A stretch of DNA of 64,000 nucleotides from Hominenteromicrobium sp964531265 (GTDB lineage Bacteria > Bacillota > Clostridia > Oscillospirales > Acutalibacteraceae). Positions 1 through 8,943 of this stretch are shown in pieces. Both the position numbers and the translations under genes were made by a program. The DNA lies in assembly GCA_964531265.1 (NCBI GenBank), contig CAZHDW010000002.1:99276-163275 (forward strand), read 5' to 3'. The number at the start of each line of letters is the position of its first letter. Within the stretch, counting starts at the first letter, position 1. The notes beneath the pieces are model-generated. The model was not told the DNA's origin. It ran no database searches and worked only from the letters and a program-made list of their open reading frames with translations.

Positions 1-876
1 CATGCGGTTTATGGCCATAAGTGCATTCAAAACAATGGTGAAAAGGTTCATAAACGCAATTATTTTACCTATTTCCGTTGTTCCGCCGTTAACACGGTAT
101 GCACCGGCGACTATGACCGCGACTATGCCGACATTCAGCAGCAGAGTCATTATCGGATTGATAAGAGCCATGGTAGTTTCAGCAGTACGCTCCTTTTCCG
201 TCAGATCATCATTGACCTTTTTGAAGCGCTTGCGTTCATACTCGGACTTTGAAAGAGCCTTGATTACTCGCACGCCAACCGCATTTTCGCGCACGACTCT
301 TGTCAGCTCATCCGTACCGCGCTGAACGATTTTAAAGAGCTTGACGCCCTTTCTTGAAACATACACCGTGAGCACGCCGACTATCGGGAGCGTAGCCACC
401 ATGATGAGTGTGAGCACGGGATCGAGTGTCAGCGTGACGATTATTCCGCCCACCAGAAGTATGGGCGCGCGCACGCCGAGCCTCTGTATCATGCCGACCG
501 TCTGGTGCAGCACATATGTATCACTCGTCATACGCGATATCAGCGACGGAATCGAAAGATTATCCACCTGTCGCTCGGACAGATAGGATATCTTCGCAAA
601 GAGATCGTGTCGCAGTATCCTTGTAAAGTCCCTTGACACGGAGGAAGCCATTCTGTTCGCCGTAACATTGCCGAGCCATCCGATGATCGAGCAGAGGATC
701 ATCAGTAAGCCCCACAGTACGACGGGCCGTATCTCACCGATCGGTATCAGATCATCAATAATATACGAGAGTATCCACGGAATAATCAGCTCCACCAACG
801 AGCCGATTATCTTGATGCTAAGTCCAAAACTCATCCTCGGAATGAACGGTTTCAGATATACAGCTAACCTTTTCAA
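1..876 (-). CDS. ABC exporter permease/ATP-binding protein, N-terminal part (cut by window edge)
   Basis: The 292 visible codons encode the type 1 transmembrane domain of an ABC exporter: about five or six hydrophobic segments, with the typical cytoplasmic stretch ending RMTSDTYVLHQTVG and the later loop around RENAVGVRVIKAL, which in this family couples to the ATPase. The ATP-binding domain would lie beyond position 1. I place the start at a TTG (874-876) because a strong GGAGGGG ribosome binding site sits six bases upstream; an in-frame ATG at 889-891 would have no such site. It is probably a half-transporter working as a homo- or heterodimer at the membrane. The substrate cannot be told from this part. 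The reading frame is open to the edge. Confidence 0.85.
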   Translation of the reverse strand, partial: MKRLAVYLKPFIPRMSFGLSIKIIGSLVELIIPWILSYIIDDLIPIGEIRPVVLWGLLMILCSIIGWLGNVTANRMASSVSRDFTRILRHDLFAKISYLSERQVDNLSIPSLISRMTSDTYVLHQTVGMIQRLGVRAPILLVGGIIVTLTLDPVLTLIMVATLPIVGVLTVYVSRKGVKLFKIVQRGTDELTRVVRENAVGVRVIKALSKSEYERKRFKKVNDDLTEKERTAETTMALINPIMTLLLNVGIVAVIVAGAYRVNGGTTEIGKIIAFMNLFTIVLNALMAINRM

Positions 877-1074
877 TACATTCCCCTCCATTTTGCTGTA
901 ATAAAATAATTTCATTTGCAACTATCTTATCACTTCTATATGTCAAATGCAACCCCAAATGCTGCAAAATACATGTCAAATACGGTCAACTATTACAAAT
1001 CGAGTACCATTAGCTCCTACAGATTCCTTATTTCTTCAAATACATCGTCACTATTCAGCGTAAATTCATATCGC

Positions 1075-1103
1075 TTGACTTTTCAACATTAAAGGAGTAT
1101 ACT
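1075..1103 (+). promoter_or_regulatory. sigma-70 promoter for the nucleoside phosphorylase gene
   Basis: TTGACT (1075-1080) and TATACT (1098-1103) are separated by 17 bases and lie 34 bases before the GTG start at 1137. The rest of the 877-1136 gap shows no gene. Confidence 0.7.
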
Positions 1104-1136
1104 ATCGATAATTTTTTCAAGAGAAGGTGAGCATCA

Positions 1137-1898
1137 GTGATACACACAGACTTTGACCCATGCAAAAAGGCGATAATAAATCCCGAGGATGCCATAAGCA
1201 AAAACCCCGATATGCCGGAAAATTTTATCGGAATTTTCTCGCAGAGCATCGTTGAAAAATATGCAAAGCTGCTGAACGCAACAGTCATAGGCGAATTCAA
1301 GAGCTGCTCTTACGTGTCCCCCATTTGGAAAGCCACATGGCATGACGGCACCGAATTCGCATTCGCCAATATGTTCATCGGCGGCCCCGGCGCAATTTGC
1401 GCAATTGAGGAGTCTGTGCCGATGGGTGCAAAGCGCTTTGTAATGTTCGGCTCATGCGGTGCCTTAAAGCACGAGATCACCGCAGGGCATATAATCGTGC
1501 CGGAGGCGGCGATAAGGGATGAGGGCATATCATATCATTATCTCCCGGCAGCCGATGAGATAGCTCTTGATCCCGACTGTGTAAGCGCGGTGTGCAAGTC
1601 ACTCGAAAGCCTCGGTGCACCGTATGTATGCACAAAGACCTGGACGACCGATGCATTTTACCGTGAAACAGCCGCAAAGGTGAAAAAGCGCAAGGCACAG
1701 GGCTGCTCCGTTGTTGAAATGGAATGCGCCTCGCTTGCCGCTGTAGCACAGTTCAGAGAGGTTAAATTCGCACAGTTCCTCTGGGCCGCCGATTCCCTTG
1801 CGGGCACTCAGTGGGATTCCAGAAATCTCGACAGACAGGGTATCGACGAGAGCGATCTATACTTCGAGGCCGCTGTGCGCACATTTAAATTTATGTGA
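1137..1898 (+). CDS. nucleoside phosphorylase (PNP/uridine phosphorylase family)
   Basis: The 253-residue protein has the order of motifs of the PNP_UDP_1 fold: GGPGA near residue 82 for the phosphate loop, FGSCGALKHEITAGHIIVP in the middle, and VVEMECASLAAVAQFR near residue 192, where the Met-Glu pair contacts the ribose. Enzymes of this family split a nucleoside with phosphate to give a base and ribose-1-phosphate in purine or pyrimidine salvage. The exact base cannot be read from sequence alone; the overall look is closer to uridine phosphorylase than to MTA/SAH nucleosidase. The start is GTG, preceded by GAGAAGGTGAG. The gene stands alone behind its own promoter and is followed by a hairpin. 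Confidence 0.85.
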   Translation: MIHTDFDPCKKAIINPEDAISKNPDMPENFIGIFSQSIVEKYAKLLNATVIGEFKSCSYVSPIWKATWHDGTEFAFANMFIGGPGAICAIEESVPMGAKRFVMFGSCGALKHEITAGHIIVPEAAIRDEGISYHYLPAADEIALDPDCVSAVCKSLESLGAPYVCTKTWTTDAFYRETAAKVKKRKAQGCSVVEMECASLAAVAQFREVKFAQFLWAADSLAGTQWDSRNLDRQGIDESDLYFEAAVRTFKFM

Positions 1899-1922
1899 GC
1901 ATAAAAATTAACAAAGCCTTAA

Positions 1923-1957
1923 ATTTCCTCGTGCATACTGGATTTGCACGAGGAAAT
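1923..1957 (+). terminator. 13-bp hairpin after the nucleoside phosphorylase
   Basis: ATTTCCTCGTGCA (1923-1935) pairs perfectly with TGCACGAGGAAAT (1945-1957). Only a weak T-rich tail (CGTTTA) follows, so it may be a terminator of moderate strength or an mRNA-stabilising stem. Confidence 0.5.
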
Positions 1958-2018
1958 CGTTTATACTGTACTTATATAAATGATAAGTCAGTAATCACAG
2001 AAAGGATCGTGATATATC

Positions 2019-2690
2019 ATGAACCATGAAGAAATGACAATCAAAGCGATGTACGACCTCAGTCATACGGCAGCAAGGCCGCTCATGGAAAACTTCACCT
2101 ATCCGTGGGAGGTGCTTCCGCTGATCGGCGAATTCATCACCGGTCTCGGCGAAACACTGTCGCCGGAGGAATATGAGCACCGTGACGGTAATGTGTGGAT
2201 CGCACGTTCGGCAAAGCTTTATCCGAATATATATATTGCAGGCCCGGCGATAATCGGCCCGAACACCGAGGTACGCCCCGGTGCATTCATACGCGGAAAT
2301 GCACTCATCGGCGCAGGATGCGTTGTAGGTAACTCCACGGAGATCAAAAACGCTATCCTTTTCGACGGCGCCCAGGCCCCGCATTACAACTATATAGGCG
2401 ATTCCATTCTCGGCTACAAGGCTCATACAGGTGCAGGTGCCATCACCTCAAACCTCAAGCAGGATCATTCCTCCGTCACCATAAAGATCGGTGAAGAAAG
2501 AATAGACACCGGCCTACGCAAGTTCGGCGCAATGCTCGGCGACAATGTTGAGGTAGGCTGCGGCAGTGTGCTGAATCCCGGCACGGTGGTCGGCAGCGGT
2601 GCCCGCATATACCCCCTCTCCATGGTACGCGGATTCGTTCCCGGCAACAGTATTTACAAGAAGGCCGGAGAGATAGCCGCTATTAAGTAA
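2019..2690 (+). CDS. left-handed beta-helix (hexapeptide repeat) protein, GlmU C-terminal-like
   Basis: From about residue 60 to 215 the 223-residue protein is built of hexapeptide turns, for instance AGPAIIGPNTEVRPGAFIRG and GAGCVVGNSTEIKN, the pattern of left-handed parallel beta-helix acyltransferases. It resembles the acetyltransferase half of GlmU and related UDP-GlcNAc pyrophosphorylase-like proteins, but there is no N-terminal nucleotidyltransferase domain. A role in sugar-nucleotide or wall-precursor acetylation is an inference. It is the first gene of a three-gene set with an FHA-SEDS protein and a transpeptidase, 19 bases before the next start, which supports a link with cell-wall assembly. 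Confidence 0.8.
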   Translation: MNHEEMTIKAMYDLSHTAARPLMENFTYPWEVLPLIGEFITGLGETLSPEEYEHRDGNVWIARSAKLYPNIYIAGPAIIGPNTEVRPGAFIRGNALIGAGCVVGNSTEIKNAILFDGAQAPHYNYIGDSILGYKAHTGAGAITSNLKQDHSSVTIKIGEERIDTGLRKFGAMLGDNVEVGCGSVLNPGTVVGSGARIYPLSMVRGFVPGNSIYKKAGEIAAIK

Positions 2691-2709
2691 AGCTGAAAGG
2701 AGCGTGACC

Positions 2710-4629
2710 ATGCTCAATACTCTAAACGAGCTCGCAGAAATTGCTCTTAACTCAAGCCTGCTCTCCACCATACTGCTGCTTGTAAGGTTCATAACGCCCT
2801 TCATCGTGCTGTATGTTCTGTGGCGGAGCTATACATCCTTTAAAAAGGGACAGCGCAGAAAGGATCCGGTCATCGTGCTGGAGGATGCCGCAACGGGAAC
2901 GGCATTCCCCGTTCTGTACTGGGAAAACTCCATAGGCCGAAGCCGAAGCTGCGATATTCAGATACCCGGTGAATCCGTTTCACGCGATCACGCCGTGCTG
3001 ATGCGTCGCGAGAGCGGCTGGTACATATGCGATACAGATTCTCAGAAGGGAACCAAGGTGGGTGGCAAGACCATAACAGGCCCCACACTTGTGCATATCG
3101 GCGATAAAATACAGATAGGCCCTACCACACTGATTTTGAAAAACACATCCGATTCGAATGTGAAGAAGCGCCGTGTCTTTACCGGCTTCACAAAGGAGGC
3201 CGCTTCGCCGTTCAAGCTCATGCTCTCCGTCACCCTGGTGCAGATATCAATGACGTTACAGCTCATGCTCGGAACAGGCGAACTGCAAACCTACCCGATA
3301 ATACCGTTTGCAGCAGTTTTCCTTACGGGCTGGCTGCTGTATTTCTTCTCAAGAAGAATTTTAAAGCGCGTCAGCTTTGAAATAGAGACGGTCGGCCTGC
3401 TGCTGAACAGCATAGGCATACTGCTTCTGAGCTGTCAGGGGCTTGCCGCCGTAAAGATGCAGATAGCAGCCTTCATTCTCGGCGTACCGCTCTTCTGCTT
3501 TATAGTATGGTTTGTAAGTGACCTTGACAGAGTAATGAAAAGCCGCACCGTTATCGCAGTGTGCGCAATTCTGCTTTTTGCGGTAAACCTTGTTATCGGC
3601 TCCACTAAATTCGGTTCGAAGAACTGGATAATCATCGGCCCGGTTAGCTTCCAGCCGTCCGAGCTGATAAAAATAGCCTTTATCTTCGTCGGCGCATCAA
3701 CGCTTGACAGACTGCAAACCAAGAAAAACCTCACGGTTTTCATCGGCTTTGTCGGAATATGCCTGGCAAGCCTATTCCTTATGCGAGATTTCGGAACAGC
3801 CCTTATTTTCTTTGCCTGCTTCCTGATAATCGCTTTTATGCGCTCCGGCAGCTTCAGAACAATCTTTCTGGCTCTTGCCGCAGCCGCCTTCGGTGTTGTG
3901 CTGATATTGCAATTCAAGCCATATGTTGCTCAGCGCTTTGCCGGCTGGCTACATGTTTGGGAGCACACTCAGGACAGCCTCGGATACCAGCAGGTTCGTA
4001 CGATGACATATATCGCAAGCGGTGGCCTCGGCGGTATCGGTCTTGGAAACGGCTGCCTGAAATACGTTGCCGCAGCCGACAGCGACCTTGTATTCGGCAT
4101 GCTCTGTGAGGAGCAGGGTCTGCTGATGGGACTGGCCGTTCTGTTCGGACTGGCTCTTTTCATCATGTATGCACGCAGCGATGTTACGCGCAGCAGATCC
4201 ACCTTCTATGCCATAGCCTCCTGTGCGGCAGCCGGAATGATGCTTTTCCAGACCTGTCTGAATGTATTCGGCCCGACTGATATTCTTCCGCTGACGGGCG
4301 TTACTCTTCCGTTCATAAGCGCCGGCGGCTCAAGCATACTCTCCACGTGGGGACTGCTTGCCTTTATAAAAGCTTCGGATGAACGAACATATGCGGCAAA
4401 GCGCGGCGGACGACACAGCGCCGCACATGATGAGGACACTGTCATTGGCATTGAAGTTGAACGCAGCAAAAGCTTTGACAGCGTACCTAACTACAGGCGT
4501 GTGCCTGTTGAGAAGCCGGAATACGAGGATATTTCCTCAAGGCGCATGAATGTGCGTATTCCGGAGGAAGAGTTGAATCTCGACAAAAACACGTATTCAA
4601 ATAGGAAAAGAGGGGGCGATCGCAGATGA
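2710..4629 (+). CDS. FHA-domain/SEDS (FtsW/RodA/SpoVE) fusion, peptidoglycan polymerase
   Basis: The 639-residue product begins with one membrane segment (about residues 17-38), then an FHA domain (about 55-145) with the core GRSRSCDIQIP, SVSRDHAVL and the GTKVGGK turn, and then a SEDS domain with about nine or ten membrane helices ending near 560. SEDS signatures include FQPSELIKIAFIF, LMRDFGTALIF and LPFISAGGSSIL. SEDS proteins polymerise lipid II glycan strands with a partner class B transpeptidase; FHA domains bind phosphothreonine. The start is ATG at 2710, seven bases after AAGGAG; a GTG at 2704 is too close to that site. The stop overlaps the next start (ATGA). A soluble charged tail of about 80 residues follows the last helix. 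Confidence 0.9.
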   Translation: MLNTLNELAEIALNSSLLSTILLLVRFITPFIVLYVLWRSYTSFKKGQRRKDPVIVLEDAATGTAFPVLYWENSIGRSRSCDIQIPGESVSRDHAVLMRRESGWYICDTDSQKGTKVGGKTITGPTLVHIGDKIQIGPTTLILKNTSDSNVKKRRVFTGFTKEAASPFKLMLSVTLVQISMTLQLMLGTGELQTYPIIPFAAVFLTGWLLYFFSRRILKRVSFEIETVGLLLNSIGILLLSCQGLAAVKMQIAAFILGVPLFCFIVWFVSDLDRVMKSRTVIAVCAILLFAVNLVIGSTKFGSKNWIIIGPVSFQPSELIKIAFIFVGASTLDRLQTKKNLTVFIGFVGICLASLFLMRDFGTALIFFACFLIIAFMRSGSFRTIFLALAAAAFGVVLILQFKPYVAQRFAGWLHVWEHTQDSLGYQQVRTMTYIASGGLGGIGLGNGCLKYVAAADSDLVFGMLCEEQGLLMGLAVLFGLALFIMYARSDVTRSRSTFYAIASCAAAGMMLFQTCLNVFGPTDILPLTGVTLPFISAGGSSILSTWGLLAFIKASDERTYAAKRGGRHSAAHDEDTVIGIEVERSKSFDSVPNYRRVPVEKPEYEDISSRRMNVRIPEEELNLDKNTYSNRKRGGDRR

Positions 4630-5954
4630 AAACCACCGGATTTCGTTCCTTTGTTCTCTACATTCTGCTGCTTGCATTCATTTGCGGCATAGGCTTTTTC
4701 GTTTTCAATCTCACGATAAACGGTGCGGAGTGGGTATCACAGCCGTATAACGGACATATCTATTCAAACGGCTCGTCCGTTTCATCCGGAACCATCACCG
4801 ACAGAAACGGTATGATCCTCGCCGAAAGCCGGGACGGTTCCCGTATATATGCCGAAAGTGAATCCGTCCGTCGAGCTCTTCTGCACACGGTGGGCGATTC
4901 CAGCGGATACATAAGCACCTCAGTTCAGGCGGTTCACCGCTCCAAGCTGACGGGCTACAACCTGATAACCGGCCTTAATGACACGGTTTTCTCCTCCTTT
5001 GGGCGTGACATCAAGCTTTCACTCGATGCAAACGCCTGTGCCGCGGCCTATAACGCCTTCGGCGGCAGGGATGGATCGGCATTCATGTACAATTACAAGA
5101 CGGGTGAGGTAATAGCAAAGGTAAGTGCTCCTACATACGACCCGATGAATGTTCCGAGTGATCTTCTTGAAAACGACGCATACAACGGCGTTCTGCTCGA
5201 CCATACCCTTACCTCCACCTACACGCCGGGCTCCATTTTCAAGCTGGTGACAGCCGCTGCCGCCATGGATACCTTTACCGATTGGGAAACACGCACATAT
5301 ACTTGTGAGCAAACCTGCACTATCGGTGACGGCACGGTCACATGCCTCGGATATCACGGCGCGCTGAGCATGAGTCAGGCGATGGGACATTCCTGCAACA
5401 TATATTTTGCAAAGCTTGCGCAGGATATCGGCGCTGACAAGCTGCAAAGAACAGCGGAACGCATGGGTTTCGGCGAGCACTTCAGCTTTGATTCCATAAC
5501 CACCGCCGACAGTACCATCCAGCTTTCCGGCTGCTCAGCACTTGACCTTGCGTGGTCATCCGTCGGTCAGGGAGAGGTGCTGACAAATCCCTACCACATG
5601 GCACTGCTGATGGGTGCAATAGCAAACGGCGGTGCAGTCACAGAGCCGTATATCACCGGACACGGTACCGGCACAAAATACGATCTTGTCAGCAGCAGTA
5701 CAGCATATGAGCTGCACGAAATGATGAGAAACAATGTAGTGAACTATTACGGCAGCAGCCTTTTCGGCGGATACAATGTCTGCGCCAAAACCGGCACAGC
5801 CGAGGTTGGCGGACAGGATCCGAACTGCTGGATAGTCGGCTTCTGCGAGGATGAATCCATGCCCTATGCCTTTGCCGTATGCGTACAGGAGGGCTCTTCC
5901 GGACTGTACACGGCCGGCAGTGTGGTCTCGGCAATTTTGAACGCAATATCATAA
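4626..5954 (+). CDS. class B penicillin-binding protein (transpeptidase), PbpA-like
   Basis: The 442-residue protein has one N-terminal membrane anchor (residues 9-30) and a transpeptidase domain with all three active-site motifs: SIFK (Ser203, Lys206), SCN (256-258) and KTG (388-390). It is short for a class B PBP and resembles mycobacterial PbpA, having only a small non-catalytic region before the transpeptidase. It cross-links glycan strands outside the membrane. It overlaps the upstream SEDS gene by four bases, as expected for a SEDS-PBP pair that acts as one complex. A strong terminator follows. Confidence 0.92.
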   Translation: MKTTGFRSFVLYILLLAFICGIGFFVFNLTINGAEWVSQPYNGHIYSNGSSVSSGTITDRNGMILAESRDGSRIYAESESVRRALLHTVGDSSGYISTSVQAVHRSKLTGYNLITGLNDTVFSSFGRDIKLSLDANACAAAYNAFGGRDGSAFMYNYKTGEVIAKVSAPTYDPMNVPSDLLENDAYNGVLLDHTLTSTYTPGSIFKLVTAAAAMDTFTDWETRTYTCEQTCTIGDGTVTCLGYHGALSMSQAMGHSCNIYFAKLAQDIGADKLQRTAERMGFGEHFSFDSITTADSTIQLSGCSALDLAWSSVGQGEVLTNPYHMALLMGAIANGGAVTEPYITGHGTGTKYDLVSSSTAYELHEMMRNNVVNYYGSSLFGGYNVCAKTGTAEVGGQDPNCWIVGFCEDESMPYAFAVCVQEGSSGLYTAGSVVSAILNAIS

Positions 5955-5963
5955 AGCAAAACC

Positions 5964-6010
5964 AAAAGCTCCGCATCAAACCATAAATCACGGAAGGATG
6001 CGGAGCTTTT
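5964..6010 (+). terminator. intrinsic terminator of the SEDS/PBP operon
   Basis: A 14-bp stem (AAAAGCTCCGCATC with GATGCGGAGCTTTT) ends in a T run, ten bases after the PBP stop. Confidence 0.85.
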
Positions 6011-6034
6011 CTATGTAAAAAAGTACTTTCAAAC

Positions 6035-6070
6035 GCAACGAAGCCCGGGGAAAACCCCGAGCTTCGTTGC
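6035..6070 (-). terminator. intrinsic terminator downstream of htrA
   Basis: GCAACGAAGC pairs with GCTTCGTTGC around an inner CCGGGG/CCCCGA stem and AAAA loop. It lies 44 bases beyond the end of the minus-strand protease gene; the T-rich tail on that strand is interrupted. Confidence 0.7.
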
Positions 6071-6113
6071 TTGAAAAAGGAGATTTATGAAAAAGACTCG
6101 TACTCAAATTTAA

Positions 6114-7571
6114 TTAGCTTCCCGAATACTCTGAAAGCGTCAGACTGATTTCGATAGATTCCTTAACAGACGGACGATAAACTGTAAGTGTTACGACTTC
6201 ACCCGGCTTCTTGGAATTTATAAAGGCACGCATCTCGGCTTCACTTGAAAGCATTGTGCCATCCATAGCCGTGATAATATCGCCCTGCTGCAAGCCGGAA
6301 CTCTGTGCAAGCTCCGTATTGAGCGCTGCAACATATTCGCCCTGCGGCAAGCCGTAGAAACGACCCGTAAGTGAATCTATAAACTGACCGGAAATACCGA
6401 GCATTGCTCTGTCCTTGACATAGCCGTACTGAATAAGATCATTGATTATCGGCTGTGCCGTATCGGACGGGATTGCAAAGCCGAGGCCCTCATAGCCCGT
6501 AGCGCTGATCTTAGCGGAATTTATTCCGATGACCTCACCATAGCTGTTAACAAGAGCGCCGCCGGAGTTACCAGGATTTATAGCTGCATCTGTCTGGATG
6601 TACTCCATGGTATATCCCGTGGAGCTGTTTGTTATCGCACGGTTAAGCGCGGAAACATAACCTATCGTTACGCTGGAGCTGAGCTCGTAGCCGCCGGGAT
6701 TGCCGATTGCAATCACCTTGTCAGCAACACGCAGTGCAGAAGAATCTCCGAAGCTCGCTGCTGTAAGCGGTGTCTCAAGACCTGTTGTGTCAACCTTAAT
6801 GACCGCTATGTCCGTCAGACTGTCGCTTCCGATAAGCTCGGCCTCGACTGTAGAACCGTCATAGAGTATCGCCTTCAGTGATGTTGCGCCGTCCACGACA
6901 TGCGCATTTGTGACGATATAGCCGTCCTCACTGATTATGATTCCCGAACCCTCACTCGCAGGAGAAACATCCGACGAGGTGGTATACAGGAAGCCATACT
7001 GCTGTGAAACCTGATAATTCTCAATGCACACAACGGATGGAATAAGCTTTTCGGCCACATCCTGATCTGTCAAAGCCGTACCCGGTACGCTGTTGTTCTC
7101 CGGGACACTTGATACTGCGCTGTCTGCGGCAGCCTCTGCCTCACCGCGTGATACCTCATCGGGAAGCACCAACGCACTCTCCGACTTTGTCTCAAGCTTT
7201 ACAACGCCACCCTGCACCAATCCTATAAAGACACCGAGCGTTGCCGCTGATGTAATGGCACAGCACAGAACCACTGCGAGAAGCTTCACACCGAACGGAA
7301 CACCGTTCTTTTTCGGCTTTACCTGCTGAACGGGTCTCATCGGCTGCTGATTTACCGGAGGCTGTGAATACATCGGCTGTCGGTATGTCGGCTGCGGTCT
7401 CGGACCGGAGCTGTACTCGCCCGTCTGTCTGTTCCATGTATAGGACTGCGGAGCAGAGCCGACTCTGTTCTCATTCACATTATTAGTCGCTTCCGTATCG
7501 TATATCTTCTGTTCATTTTCGCGGTTCACAGATTCGGATTCATTCTGGAATCTTTCATGATTGTCACTCAT
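6114..7571 (-). CDS. htrA: HtrA/DegP-type serine protease with PDZ domain
   Basis: The 485-residue protein has a polar, Gln/Pro-rich cytoplasmic N-terminus (1-90), one membrane helix (about 93-118), a linker, and a trypsin-like domain with the catalytic triad His224 (TNAHVV), Asp254 (SLTDIAVI) and Ser336 (GNSGGAL), followed by a PDZ domain (about 395-480). This is the usual Gram-positive HtrA layout: a membrane-anchored protease/chaperone acting on misfolded proteins outside the membrane. The start ATG follows GAAAGGAG. The gene is alone, with its own promoter and a terminator hairpin. Confidence 0.95.
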   Translation of the reverse strand: MSDNHERFQNESESVNRENEQKIYDTEATNNVNENRVGSAPQSYTWNRQTGEYSSGPRPQPTYRQPMYSQPPVNQQPMRPVQQVKPKKNGVPFGVKLLAVVLCCAITSAATLGVFIGLVQGGVVKLETKSESALVLPDEVSRGEAEAAADSAVSSVPENNSVPGTALTDQDVAEKLIPSVVCIENYQVSQQYGFLYTTSSDVSPASEGSGIIISEDGYIVTNAHVVDGATSLKAILYDGSTVEAELIGSDSLTDIAVIKVDTTGLETPLTAASFGDSSALRVADKVIAIGNPGGYELSSSVTIGYVSALNRAITNSSTGYTMEYIQTDAAINPGNSGGALVNSYGEVIGINSAKISATGYEGLGFAIPSDTAQPIINDLIQYGYVKDRAMLGISGQFIDSLTGRFYGLPQGEYVAALNTELAQSSGLQQGDIITAMDGTMLSSEAEMRAFINSKKPGEVVTLTVYRPSVKESIEISLTLSEYSGS

Positions 7572-7590
7572 GATCTTATGCTCCTTTCAG

Positions 7591-7619
7591 ATAATAACAC
7601 ATTTTGAGGAATATTTCAA
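7591..7619 (-). promoter_or_regulatory. promoter of htrA
   Basis: On the minus strand TTGAAA and TATTAT are 17 bases apart, ending 20 bases before the htrA start. No direct operator repeat is obvious. Confidence 0.65.
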
Positions 7620-7742
7620 CCTTTATTTTCTCCCTCATTTCGATTTATATTATCGTGCCCCTATGTGAATTCCATGTGAAGTTAATCTGTTGAAAGCTGA
7701 ATTTAGTGCGAAAAAAGAATTAATATTTTATGAATCAAAAAA

Positions 7743-7766
7743 GAGAGCGGCAAAATTGCCGCCCTC
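7743..7766 (-). terminator. terminator after the amidohydrolase gene
   Basis: An 11-bp stem with one mismatch (GAGGGCGGCAA on the minus strand) is followed by TTTTTT. It starts within 11 bases of the stop codon. Confidence 0.8.
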
Positions 7767-7776
7767 CTGATATAAA

Positions 7777-8919
7777 TCAGCCTATTACTACTTTTCCGTC
7801 GACTATCACGTTCTTGACTACGGATGCGACCTCGCTCCAGGGGCCGTCCATTATGACCAGATCGGCATCCTTGCCGACCTCGATAGAGCCGACTCTGCTC
7901 TCGGCGCCTATGTGCTCCGCTGCATTTATCGTTATGGAACGCAGTGCATCGAATTCATCCATACCGGATTTCATTGCAAGAGCAGCGCACAGCGGCAGGT
8001 AGCTCTCCGGAATGACCGGGGAGTCGGTTATTATCGCGACATGGCAGCCTGCTTTTGCAAGTATGCCCGGAGTGGTAAATGTCTTATTGCGAAGCTCGAA
8101 CTTTGTCTGGTGAGTGAGGGATGGGCCGACCGCCATGGGGTAATCCTCTCCTGCAAGCTCATCGACTATGAGATGACCCTCGGTCACGTGCTCCAAAGTC
8201 AGCTTAACGCCGAATTCCTTGGCTATTCTTATAGCGGTAAAAATATCATCCGCACGATGTGCATGGGCCTTCAACGGAACCTCACCATGTATTACCGGCA
8301 AAAGTGCCTCAAGCTTCATATCAAACGGTGGGCGCTTTGCGACGTCATCACCTGCGGCCTGCTTCTTTGCATCATATTCCAATGCCTTCATAAGCATCTC
8401 TCTGAGCTTGGAGGCTGTGGACATACGGGAGAAATTGTTCTTATCCTTATAGCAGCGCTTCGGATTCTCGCCGAATGCGCACTTCATCGCCGCATAGGGC
8501 TCCACTATCATATCGTCAACGCTCTTTCCGACTGTCTTTAAAACAGCAAACTGTCCACCCAGAACGTTCGCCGAGCCCGGGCCCGTGCACACAGTGGTAA
8601 CACCGGCTGCAAGCGCTTCATGGAAGGTGGGATCCATCGGGTAAACACCGTCTATTGCTCGAAGCTGTGGAGTGAGGATATCCGTCATTTCGTTGACATC
8701 GTTTCCCTCAAAGCCTATACCGCTGCCGTCCAGACCTATGTGGCAGTGAGCCTCGACAAAGCCGGGATAGATGTTCATTCCCTCGGCGTCGATGATCTCG
8801 CAGTCCGCGGTGAGATTTTCACCGATGGCCTTGATTTTGCCGTCCTCAACAAGGATATCCGCCTTGTATGCCTCGCGATGTATCGCATCGGAGACCATAC
8901 CGTTTTTGATAATGATCAT
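7777..8919 (-). CDS. amidohydrolase, metal-dependent (COG1228-like)
   Basis: The 380-residue protein has the composite-domain start (a beta-sandwich before residue 50), the metal motif EAHCHIG near residue 57, a second HAHRAD near 220, then EHVTEGHLI, and the terminal ADLVIMDGPW segment typical of imidazolonepropionase/dihydroorotase relatives. These enzymes hydrolyse cyclic amides or similar C-N bonds in the cytoplasm; the substrate is not clear here. It lies 24 bases downstream of an ECF S-component, so the two are probably co-transcribed, and the transporter may import its substrate or a related vitamin. That link is inference. Confidence 0.85.
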   Translation of the reverse strand: MIIIKNGMVSDAIHREAYKADILVEDGKIKAIGENLTADCEIIDAEGMNIYPGFVEAHCHIGLDGSGIGFEGNDVNEMTDILTPQLRAIDGVYPMDPTFHEALAAGVTTVCTGPGSANVLGGQFAVLKTVGKSVDDMIVEPYAAMKCAFGENPKRCYKDKNNFSRMSTASKLREMLMKALEYDAKKQAAGDDVAKRPPFDMKLEALLPVIHGEVPLKAHAHRADDIFTAIRIAKEFGVKLTLEHVTEGHLIVDELAGEDYPMAVGPSLTHQTKFELRNKTFTTPGILAKAGCHVAIITDSPVIPESYLPLCAALAMKSGMDEFDALRSITINAAEHIGAESRVGSIEVGKDADLVIMDGPWSEVASVVKNVIVDGKVVIG

Positions 8920-8943
8920 AAGATCACGCTCCAGAAAATAATA

